Part shown: positions 16,972 through 23,950 of the stretch, in pieces
How the letters are laid out: each line of letters starts with the position of its first letter
How positions within the stretch are numbered: the stretch's first letter is position 1
DNA from: Kordia sp.
GTDB taxonomy: Bacteria; Bacteroidota; Bacteroidia; Flavobacteriales; Flavobacteriaceae
Length of the DNA stretch: 64,000 nt
Direction: 5' to 3'
NCBI RefSeq assembly: GCF_022447245.1
Contig: NZ_JAKVBC010000013.1
Location: 1 to 64,000, forward strand
Notes under the pieces: model-generated
Database searches by the model: none
What the model was told of the DNA's origin: nothing
Seen by the model: only the letters and a program-made list of their open reading frames with translations
Program-made: the position numbers and the translations under genes

Positions 16972-17389
16972 GTTCAGTATAATAGGTTTGTAAAAATAGT
17001 AAAATACTAACTACTTTTCTGTTAATTTATGTTAGCAAAACAATTACTATTCCAAAAAAAAATTAATTTTTTGTTAATGTTTGATGAGTCACCTCTTTCA
17101 TTGGTATTTTTTTTACTTACTGGTACGCTAAATCTAACTATCACTTGTTTCTATTATAGAAATACTTGAAAAGTAGGAGAAACCACTTTTAGCTCACTTT
17201 TAGGGAAAATTATTAAATTAAATCTAGTTATCAAGGAGTTTCAACATATTAGGCTTTCCTTTTTACTATTATCTTGGTTCACATAAGTATATCATAGCTT
17301 TATTTATTAACAACGATTGAATAATTATTGAAGGCTGTCAACATATTGGCAGCCTTTTTTATGAATAAGAATCAAAAAGAAAAACTTTA
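16972..17389. other. gene-free stretch with two related hairpins
   Basis: No frame here looks coding. Two similar hairpins on the plus strand are the only structures seen. One at 17234-17265 has AAGGA pairing with TCCTT around TTTCAACATATTAGG and then a T-run. The other at 17332-17360 has AAGGCTG pairing with CAGCCTT around TCAACATATTGG and then six T. The shared loop TCAACATATT suggests the two are duplicated. They might end short rightward transcripts. Confidence 0.45.
17332..17360 (+). terminator. hairpin terminator in gene-free region
   Basis: Perfect seven-base stem AAGGCTG/CAGCCTT with a T-run on the plus strand. No gene precedes it on this strand for more than 10 kb, so it implies an unannotated rightward RNA or is a relic. 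Confidence 0.6.
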
Positions 17390-17502
17390 AAAATAAAGAA
17401 GCTCGATCTTACGACCGAGCTCTTTATTTATTAACCAACCAAAACTTTAAATTATGAAAATCTCTCTTCTTAAAGTTGCAAAAGGAAACCACTCACTTTT
17501 GC
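17390..17502 (-). ncRNA. candidate small RNA, copy 1 of a tandem pair
   Basis: On the minus strand a -7 box TATATTTG (17507-17514) is followed by about 110 bases conserved with copy 2, ending in a GC-rich hairpin (AGCTCG/CGAGCT, 17400-17421) and a T-rich tail. The transcript would open with the short palindrome TTTGCAGTGCAAA. The -33 position reads TAG where copy 2 has TTG, so this copy may be weaker. Ends are estimated from box and hairpin. A 27-codon frame on the opposite strand (17454-17537) covers the same bases; see findings. Confidence 0.6.
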
Positions 17503-17506
17503 ACTG

Positions 17507-17514
17507 CAAATATA
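17507..17514 (-). promoter_or_regulatory. -7 box of small RNA copy 1
   Basis: TATATTTG on the minus strand matches TAnnTTTG. TTTAACACAA on the plus strand lies 36 bases beyond it, at the same distance as in copy 2. Confidence 0.6.
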
Positions 17515-17598
17515 GAACGAGAATTTTATTATGCTAGCATAGTATTTCATTTTAACACAATTTTTATATTCAAAGATGTATTTTGTCGATTTTTAATA

Positions 17599-17610
17599 TT
17601 GAATATTCAA
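17599..17610. promoter_or_regulatory. palindrome upstream of small RNA copy 1
   Basis: TTGAATATTCAA, a perfect 12-base palindrome, 85 bases beyond the -7 box. The same palindrome occurs at the same distance from copy 2. Possible operator; no regulator is known. Confidence 0.45.
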
Positions 17611-17674
17611 CACTTTTTAGTTTTTATTGATGATTTCTCAATAAAAACACACCTACTTCTACAAAAAGAGGTCA

Positions 17675-17788
17675 TAAAAAAAGCTCGATCTTACGATCGA
17701 GCTCTCTTTTTATTTATTAACCAACCAAAACTTTAAATTATGAAAATCTCTCTTCTTAAAGTTGCAAAAGGAAACCACTCGCTTTTGC
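17675..17788 (-). ncRNA. candidate small RNA, copy 2 of a tandem pair
   Basis: Leftward transcript unit with a consensus Bacteroidota promoter (TTG, 19-base spacer, TATATTTG at 17793-17822) and a perfect terminator: nine-base stem AGCTCGATC/GATCGAGCT around TTAC (17682-17703) followed on the minus strand by seven T. The body of about 110 bases matches copy 1. No family was identified by reading; a Bacteroidota RNA family such as those found by comparative searches is possible. It lies downstream of the tryptophan dioxygenase paralogue but has its own promoter, so it is not simply a 3' UTR. Confidence 0.68.
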
Positions 17789-17792
17789 ACTG

Positions 17793-17822
17793 CAAATATA
17801 AAACGAGCTTTACATTGTGCAA
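17793..17822 (-). promoter_or_regulatory. promoter of small RNA copy 2
   Basis: On the minus strand TTG (17820-17822), 19 bases, then TATATTTG (17793-17800). This is the best-matching promoter seen in the window. Confidence 0.7.
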
Positions 17823-17883
17823 TCACAGTAGTTGACTTTAACACAATTATTACATTTAAACATGTATTTCATCGATTATTATT

Positions 17884-17897
17884 ATTGAATATTCAAT
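17884..17897. promoter_or_regulatory. palindrome upstream of small RNA copy 2
   Basis: ATTGAATATTCAAT, a perfect 14-base palindrome whose core matches the one at 17599-17610 and which sits at the same 85-base distance from the -7 box. Confidence 0.45.
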
Positions 17898-17959
17898 GAT
17901 TATTTGTTTTTTATAAGAAATGTGCAACTTTTTAGATTTTAAAGCGTTGGTTTTCTAGG

Positions 17960-18904
17960 TTATTTTAGTGTTTTATAGCCTTCTAAGTTGGTAATTCCCC
18001 AATTTTCAAGTTCTTCTTCGCTCCAAAGTGCTGGAAAGAAAATCCTTTTTTGATATTTTGGATGCATATATTTCTGCCAATCGCTTCCGCCTGTAGCTTC
18101 CGAATTTCCTTGATTTGAGTTTATATACTTTGCTGCTGCATTGTAATGATGCATTACCCAACTAATATTTACCGTATGATCATAATGACGCATAGCATTA
18201 ATGAGTGAAGTATCATTTTGATATTCTCTTGGTAATTGCTTGAATTTTGTCCACAAATTGATGGTATTGTATTCTTTCATCCAAGAAATGAGTTCTTTTT
18301 TATATTTTTCATCAAAGTTGACCATCAATTTACTACGCTTGCCAGTTTTATGATCATGTCCTGCGACTTGCCAGTACATATTGTTATATGCATGCAAATA
18401 CGGTGTTTCACGATCAATGGTAGCTCTAAATCTATAATCAATTAAGTTGATAAGTTCGGTAGAAGCAATTTCTATCTTTCGGTATTGTGCTGATTGAAAC
18501 CCACTGGCAGGTGTTAAGGTATCACGGAATTTCATGTACTGTTCAACCTCCATTCCATCTCCCATAATTTCAAAAGAATTGGACAGTAAATCAAAATAGC
18601 GACTGATACGCATTAAATGCATTACGAACTTTTCTGGTACAATGTTTTCTGTATGCGAAATTTGCTTCATTTCCCACAAAATCATCTTAAAAACCAATTC
18701 ATTTACCTGATGATACATGATAAATACCATTTCATCTGGCAATTGTGTACGTTGCGTTTGTAATCCTAAGAGTGCATCTACTTGAATAAAGTCCCAATAT
18801 TTCATGGGTTCAGCATATAATAATCCTGAAAGGTGTACATCAGGATCTTGTCCCATATCCAAATATTTTTTGTCTATGGCAGCGAGTAATTCTTCTCTGG
18901 TCAT
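17960..18904 (-). CDS. tryptophan 2,3-dioxygenase family protein (paralogue 2)
   Basis: A 314-residue haem dioxygenase-type protein started at the ATG 18902-18904 (MTREELLAAIDKKY); the 12 upstream codons rich in Asn are unlikely. It keeps FIMYHQVNELVFKMIL with the distal-His position, SGFQSAQYRKIEI, WVMHHYNAAAKYI and EATGGSDWQKYM. It lies 81 bases after 4-hydroxyphenylpyruvate dioxygenase in the same direction, though a hairpin (18931-18968) separates them. The company of hppD and hmgA makes aromatic amino acid catabolism its likely role, more so than for the paralogue at 15132. Confidence 0.88.
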   Translation of the reverse strand: MTREELLAAIDKKYLDMGQDPDVHLSGLLYAEPMKYWDFIQVDALLGLQTQRTQLPDEMVFIMYHQVNELVFKMILWEMKQISHTENIVPEKFVMHLMRISRYFDLLSNSFEIMGDGMEVEQYMKFRDTLTPASGFQSAQYRKIEIASTELINLIDYRFRATIDRETPYLHAYNNMYWQVAGHDHKTGKRSKLMVNFDEKYKKELISWMKEYNTINLWTKFKQLPREYQNDTSLINAMRHYDHTVNISWVMHHYNAAAKYINSNQGNSEATGGSDWQKYMHPKYQKRIFFPALWSEEELENWGITNLEGYKTLK

Positions 18905-18930
18905 GTTGTTGTTGTTTTGAAGAGAAAATA

Positions 18931-18968
18931 AAAAACGCACACTTCGACTCCGCTCAGTGTACGTTTTT
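18931..18968. terminator. hairpin between hppD and the tryptophan dioxygenase gene
   Basis: AAAAACG-ACACT pairs with AGTGT-CGTTTTT (one mismatch) around TCGACTCCGCTC. Runs of A and T flank both sides, so it can end transcripts in either direction. It begins 17 bases after the hppD stop. The loop carries a short motif that recurs near 53768 and 61547. Confidence 0.65.
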
Positions 18969-18984
18969 GATAGTTTTTATGTTT

Positions 18985-20148
18985 TTATAACGTTCCGCGT
19001 GCAGCTTGCTCTCTTTCAATAGCTTCAAAGAGTGCTTTAAAGTTTCCTACACCGAACGATTGCGCACCTTTACGTTGAATGATTTCAAAGAACATCGTTG
19101 GTCGGTCTACAATGGTTTTGGTAAACAACTGTAATAAGTATCCTTCTTCATCACGGTCAATTAAGATTCCATGCTTTTTTAGTTCTTCCACATCTTCATC
19201 AATATCTCCAACTCTTTCTAATAAGTCATCATAGTACGTCTCTGGAACATATAAGAATTCCACACCACGTTCGCGCATTTGCGAAACCGTTTCGATAATA
19301 TTATCTGTTGCAACAGCAATATGCTGCACACCTGGACCATTGTAAAAGTCTAAATATTCTTCAATTTGCGATTTCTTTTTTCCTTCTGCCGGTTCGTTGA
19401 TTGGGAATTTGATACGTCCATTACCATTACTCATTACTTTACTCATCAACGCTGTGTAATCTGTAGAAATGTCATCGTCAGTAAAAGAAATGATTTGCGC
19501 AAATCCCATTACTTTCGCATAAAACTCACACCATTCTTGCATTTCTCCCCAACCTACATTTCCTACCATGTGATCGATAAATTTTAATCCTACTGGTGTT
19601 GGATTGTAGTGAGATTCCCATTTTTGATAGCCTGGTAAAAAGATTCCGTTATAGTTTTTACGCTCTATAAAAAGATGCACTGTTTCTCCATATGTGTAAA
19701 TTCCTGAACGCACTACATATCCGTTTTCATCTTCTTCTTTCGTAGGTTCCATATATGGTTTTGCACCTCTTTTGGTAGTTTCTTCAAAAGCTTTTGTTGC
19801 ATCTTCTACCCAAAGTGCAACTACTTTTACACCATCGCCATGTAAATCGATATGCTCATTGATTTCACCTCCTTTTCCCAGTGGAGTTGTCAATACCAAT
19901 CTAATTTTATCTTGTTTTAATACATACGAAACTCTGTCTTTCATTCCTGTTTCTAAACCTGCATAGGCTTCTGATTGAAAACCAAAAGCAGTTTTGTAGA
20001 AATGTGCAGATTGTTTTGCGTTTCCAACATATAATTCCACATAGTCAGTTCCTAACAACGGAAGAAAGTCTTCTGCTTCTTCAAATAATTTTTTGAGTCC
20101 GTATTCTGTATTTTGTAAGTCCTTTAAATTTTTTATTTCTGCTGCCAT
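18985..20148 (-). CDS. hppD: 4-hydroxyphenylpyruvate dioxygenase
   Basis: A 387-residue Fe(II) enzyme that converts 4-hydroxyphenylpyruvate to homogentisate, the second step of tyrosine breakdown. Two vicinal-oxygen-chelate domains are visible: the first from about residue 33 (LGTDYVELYVGNAKQSAHFY), the catalytic second from about 185 (FIDHMVGNVG with an iron-binding His). GPGVQHIAVATDNI supplies the second His and TMFFEIIQRKGAQSFGVGNF the Glu and the closing Phe-rich helix. Length matches bacterial enzymes. The homogentisate-consuming enzyme is encoded just upstream at 20277, so product and substrate genes are paired. Confidence 0.95.
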   Translation of the reverse strand: MAAEIKNLKDLQNTEYGLKKLFEEAEDFLPLLGTDYVELYVGNAKQSAHFYKTAFGFQSEAYAGLETGMKDRVSYVLKQDKIRLVLTTPLGKGGEINEHIDLHGDGVKVVALWVEDATKAFEETTKRGAKPYMEPTKEEDENGYVVRSGIYTYGETVHLFIERKNYNGIFLPGYQKWESHYNPTPVGLKFIDHMVGNVGWGEMQEWCEFYAKVMGFAQIISFTDDDISTDYTALMSKVMSNGNGRIKFPINEPAEGKKKSQIEEYLDFYNGPGVQHIAVATDNIIETVSQMRERGVEFLYVPETYYDDLLERVGDIDEDVEELKKHGILIDRDEEGYLLQLFTKTIVDRPTMFFEIIQRKGAQSFGVGNFKALFEAIEREQAARGTL

Positions 20149-20276
20149 TTTGTTAATTTTTTAATGCATTTGCGAATTCATTTTGTAAATAATCAAGTGT
20201 GATAAATAGTATTTACCACATGGCACGAATATGCGTTGCGATTTTAGTTGTTTGTTGTCTCATTCGTACTATTTTT

Positions 20277-21434
20277 TTATTCTAACCAAGATTTAAAATA
20301 ATCTTCATCAGCAATTTTCATAGCTTCTTCTGTCACTTGCAATGGCTTGAAAGTATCTACCATCACTGCTAATTCTTCGGTTTCTGTTTGACCAATACTG
20401 CGTTCTACTGCTCCAGGATGTGGTCCGTGAGGAATCCCAGCAGGATGTAATGAAATGTGACCAGCATCAATATCATTTCTGCTCATAAAATCACCATCTA
20501 CATAATATAAAACCTCATCACTATCAATATTACTGTGATTGTATGGTGCTGGAATACTTTCTGGATGATAATCGTAGAGTCTTGGCACAAAAGAACATAC
20601 TACAAAAGCATCTGTCTCAAAAGTTTGATGCACTGGTGGCGGTTGATGAATACGCCCTGTAATAGGTTCAAAATCATGGATTGAAAAGGCGTACGGATAG
20701 TTGTAACCATCGTATCCAATTACATCAAAAGGATGCGTAGCGTATACCATTTCAAAAATGTCTCCTTGTTTTTTTACTTTGATTAAAAAGTCTCCTTTCT
20801 CATCATTCGTTTCTAGTTCGTACGGTCTTCTAATATCGCGTTCACAGAATGGCGAATGTTCTAACAATTGTCCAAACCAGTTACGGTAGCGTTTTGGTGT
20901 ATATATTGGTCGATACGACTCTACGATGAATAATCGGTTATCGTCTGTATCGAAATCTATTTTGTAAATAATTCCGCGTGGCACTAATAGATAATCTCCA
21001 TATTTAAAATCAAGATTTCCGAGCATTGTACGGAGTTTTCCTGTTCCTTTATGGATAAATATTAATTCGTCAGCGTCTGTATTTTTATAAAAATAATCAC
21101 GAGTAGATTCTTGCGGAGCTGCCAAAATGATGTTACAATCACTATTGGTCAATACTACTTTTCTACTTTCTAAATAATCTGCTTCTGGTGGCACTTGAAA
21201 TCCGCGAAAGCGATACGATTGCATATTATTTGCTTTAGCAATTGTAGGTTTTACACTGTATTGCTTGCGTATTTCTTTGACTTGTGTTGGTCTGTGTTCG
21301 TGGTAGCTGTTGGTAGACATTCCATCAAAACCGATGGTTCCAAACAATTGTTCGTAATATAAATCGCCGTTTGGCTTTCTAAAAATGGTATGACGTTTTG
21401 GTGGAATATTTCCTAATTTATGGTAAAAAGGCAT
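20277..21434 (-). CDS. hmgA: homogentisate 1,2-dioxygenase
   Basis: A 385-residue cupin-type Fe(II) dioxygenase that opens the ring of homogentisate to maleylacetoacetate. The start at 21432-21434 (MPFYHKLGNIPPKRHTIF) is typical; the longer open frame adds a non-conserved N terminus. Characteristic blocks are GFDGMSTNSYHEHRPTQV, GDYLLVPRGIIYKI, and ISLHPAGIPHGPHPGAVERS near residue 340 with the metal and active-site His residues. It is shorter than the about 430-residue proteobacterial form, as I expect for Bacteroidota. It precedes hppD by 128 bases on the same strand. No maleylacetoacetate isomerase or fumarylacetoacetase gene is in the window. Confidence 0.93.
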   Translation of the reverse strand: MPFYHKLGNIPPKRHTIFRKPNGDLYYEQLFGTIGFDGMSTNSYHEHRPTQVKEIRKQYSVKPTIAKANNMQSYRFRGFQVPPEADYLESRKVVLTNSDCNIILAAPQESTRDYFYKNTDADELIFIHKGTGKLRTMLGNLDFKYGDYLLVPRGIIYKIDFDTDDNRLFIVESYRPIYTPKRYRNWFGQLLEHSPFCERDIRRPYELETNDEKGDFLIKVKKQGDIFEMVYATHPFDVIGYDGYNYPYAFSIHDFEPITGRIHQPPPVHQTFETDAFVVCSFVPRLYDYHPESIPAPYNHSNIDSDEVLYYVDGDFMSRNDIDAGHISLHPAGIPHGPHPGAVERSIGQTETEELAVMVDTFKPLQVTEEAMKIADEDYFKSWLE

Positions 21435-21716
21435 AGTGTTATTTTTTTGTAATCGTAAAATTGATGTAAAAAGATATAGAAAAATGTGATGAATTGAGTT
21501 CACATTTAGCAAAAAAACAACGCTTTCTTATTCAGGATTTCGCTTGATAAGATAGTGTAAATGCGCTAATAAGTCGTTCCAAAAAGGTTTCACTTGTATA
21601 AATTTAGCAGATGATTTTTCTTCATCTGTACACAAATATCGTAATTATTTGGAGATTTTTTATGATTGAAGTCATGTTTGACCTTTTTTCTGCATAAAAT
21701 CAAGCAATTTTCAACC

Positions 21717-23939
21717 TTAAAACCAAAAACCGGTACTAAAAAAAACTGTATCTTTTTTAATATCTGGTGACCAAGAATATTTGACTTGCAATGGTCCAAA
21801 AAAAGTTTCTAAACCGTAGCCAATGGCATATCCATTAAAATTTGGTGTCGTAAACCATTCACCTGAATCAAAAATATTGTTTCCTGCATTAGCATAATTT
21901 GCTGTAAAATTTAGGTGATGTTTAGTCAGAAAATTATAATCTAATGTAATTGTTCCTTTAACAAAACTATCACCAGCAATGCTTAAAAAATCATACCCAA
22001 CAAAAGGAATATAATTGTTGATGAAGTCATTTCCAAAACCTCCTAAAACAAAATCTAACGACGTTGTTCCAGGTTCTCCTAATTTAAAGCCTCCTTCTGA
22101 AATTAAATTCAATGAAAAGTTATCAATTAATGTCACTGCATAGCCAATTTTTGCTCTTGCAAAAGAAAATGGCTCAAAGTTTTTATTAAAGTTCGAAGAA
22201 AGAAGATACCAATGAAAATCTCCTGAAAAGAACAATCCATCAGATGGAAAATATTTATTATTATAAGTATCTAATTTTAGGAATCCGAAGGCACTTCCAA
22301 AGTCACTTCGTTCAAAAATAGTCTCATCACTGTTATTCTGGCTGATGGTTTCAGAGGCAATTTTTAGGCGTTTATGTTCTGCCCCAAGACCAAATACAAA
22401 TTCTTCTTGTAAAACCGTTTGAATATAGAGTCGATTGGTTAGATCAGAAACTTCAACATCAATTCTATTTAAATCTGGATTGGATGTATCATCAGAAATC
22501 AGATCATAATTCACACCATGTTCAAATTTATTGAACTGTGATTTTAGACCAATACTCCAGTAGTATCCTTTATCAATATAGTATTCAAAATTATAACGTG
22601 TGTTATCACCTACAATAAAATCTAATGAAGCCACATCATTATTGAATAGTAATTTTTTCTTCGTTACATTAATTAAACCTGCTGTTTTGTATACATCATC
22701 ATAATGTGCTGCCAAGCGCAAGAAGAGTGTATTTGGTTTTTCTCTTAAATTTAAGATGATAGCATCTTTACCATCGCTACTTTTTATTCTTTGGTACCGA
22801 ATTCCTGTAAAATTTCCTGTGGCTGCTAAATTCCCAATCCCTTCTGTAAATTTTTTGAATGGTATTTTGGTAGGTGTTTTAAAACGAAGTTTCCCTCTCA
22901 CATAGGAACGCGTAAAGTTGTCGGTTCCACGTAAGTGAATATAATTAATAGCAATAGAGTCTTTTCGTTTTACAGGTGACAAGTTTCGTTTTTGTTGTTG
23001 TTGTTCCGCAACTGACTTTAAAACTTCTATTTGTGCTCTTCCTGCAGCTTCACCTCTATCAATAAGTTCGCGCCCTTTGTCAAAAGCAATTACAGAAAAC
23101 CCTTTGATATTTGGGCGAATGTAGATATCTGTTTGCTTGCTTTTCACCTTCATAGCATTGATGGTTCTGAAGTTATTGATTTGCGTTAGAATGCTTGGTG
23201 CTGACTGTAGTTTTTCTCTATCCGCCAAACCATCTTGTACATCGACACCAATTATGATATCTACATTTTTAGCTTTGATTTCGTCGATTGGATAGTTGTT
23301 TGTTACGCCACCATCAATGAGTAAACGCTCGCCCATTGGAATGGGCTCAAATAATGACGGAAACGCACCACTGGCCGTAATGGCATCTGGCAAATATCCT
23401 TTTTCTAGCACTACTTGCTCGCCTTTTTCTATGTCGGAAGCAATGCAAAGAAATGGAATTGGCAGCTTGCTAAAATCATCTACGTTTTCTACATGTAAGA
23501 GTAATTCTGCTAGTTTATTGTATACGTTTTGCCCTTTGGAAATAGACGATGGAAACGTGACTTTGAAACTATCAAACGGTAAGGTAATTGCATAACGTTC
23601 GGCATCTTCTTTTTCGTAAAATGTTTTTGCAGAACGTGGTAATTCATCTTGAATCAGTTCGTTTAAGTCTGTTTTTTTGAAGATTGAATCAATTTGTTCT
23701 CCTGTATATCCTGAAGAATATAATGAACCAATGATTGCTCCCATACTGGTTCCACCGACATAATCGACTCTAATTCCTAAACTATCAATGATTTTTAACG
23801 CGCCAATGTGTGCCAATCCTTTTGCACCACCACCACTGAGTACTAAACCTACTTTTAGGTCGCGCTTTTCAGATTCTTCCTGAGCAGAAACTGTTAAGAA
23901 ACAAAACATTGATATGCAGATGAAAATCCATCGTTTCAT
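21717..23939 (-). CDS. patatin-like phospholipase fused to outer-membrane barrel
   Basis: A 740-residue protein with signal peptide (to about residue 19, VSAQ), a patatin domain (residues 28-220), a POTRA-like linker (about 330-400) and a BamA/TamA-type 16-strand barrel to the C terminus (DTVFFSTGFWF). The patatin catalytic parts are intact: oxyanion hole GGGAKGLAHIG, nucleophile motif GGTSMGAIIG and the dyad Asp in LIDGGVTNNYP. The layout is that of PlpD-type two-partner-like autotransported lipases, so a lipase carried to the cell surface is the likely function. It begins only 11 bases after uvrC ends and may be cotranscribed with it. Confidence 0.92.
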   Translation of the reverse strand: MKRWIFICISMFCFLTVSAQEESEKRDLKVGLVLSGGGAKGLAHIGALKIIDSLGIRVDYVGGTSMGAIIGSLYSSGYTGEQIDSIFKKTDLNELIQDELPRSAKTFYEKEDAERYAITLPFDSFKVTFPSSISKGQNVYNKLAELLLHVENVDDFSKLPIPFLCIASDIEKGEQVVLEKGYLPDAITASGAFPSLFEPIPMGERLLIDGGVTNNYPIDEIKAKNVDIIIGVDVQDGLADREKLQSAPSILTQINNFRTINAMKVKSKQTDIYIRPNIKGFSVIAFDKGRELIDRGEAAGRAQIEVLKSVAEQQQQKRNLSPVKRKDSIAINYIHLRGTDNFTRSYVRGKLRFKTPTKIPFKKFTEGIGNLAATGNFTGIRYQRIKSSDGKDAIILNLREKPNTLFLRLAAHYDDVYKTAGLINVTKKKLLFNNDVASLDFIVGDNTRYNFEYYIDKGYYWSIGLKSQFNKFEHGVNYDLISDDTSNPDLNRIDVEVSDLTNRLYIQTVLQEEFVFGLGAEHKRLKIASETISQNNSDETIFERSDFGSAFGFLKLDTYNNKYFPSDGLFFSGDFHWYLLSSNFNKNFEPFSFARAKIGYAVTLIDNFSLNLISEGGFKLGEPGTTSLDFVLGGFGNDFINNYIPFVGYDFLSIAGDSFVKGTITLDYNFLTKHHLNFTANYANAGNNIFDSGEWFTTPNFNGYAIGYGLETFFGPLQVKYSWSPDIKKDTVFFSTGFWF

Positions 23940-23950
23940 AATTTGGGCAC

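Larger units (their letters stand above)
17399..17618. repeat. tandem duplication unit, copy 1
   Basis: About 220 bases containing hairpin, conserved RNA body, -7 box, TTTAACACAA and the palindrome, homologous along its length to 17681-17905. The first about 120 bases are nearly identical; the promoter-distal part is more diverged. Confidence 0.85.
17681..17905. repeat. tandem duplication unit, copy 2
   Basis: Second copy of the unit at 17399-17618, offset by about 282-286 bases. Spacings between hairpin, -7 box, TTTAACACAA and palindrome are preserved. Confidence 0.85.

Noticed and set aside
17476-17736. An 86-codon plus-strand frame
   Set aside because: It lies across both small RNA copies and the promoter region, has low-complexity Phe/Ile-rich composition and is not preserved between the two duplicated copies.
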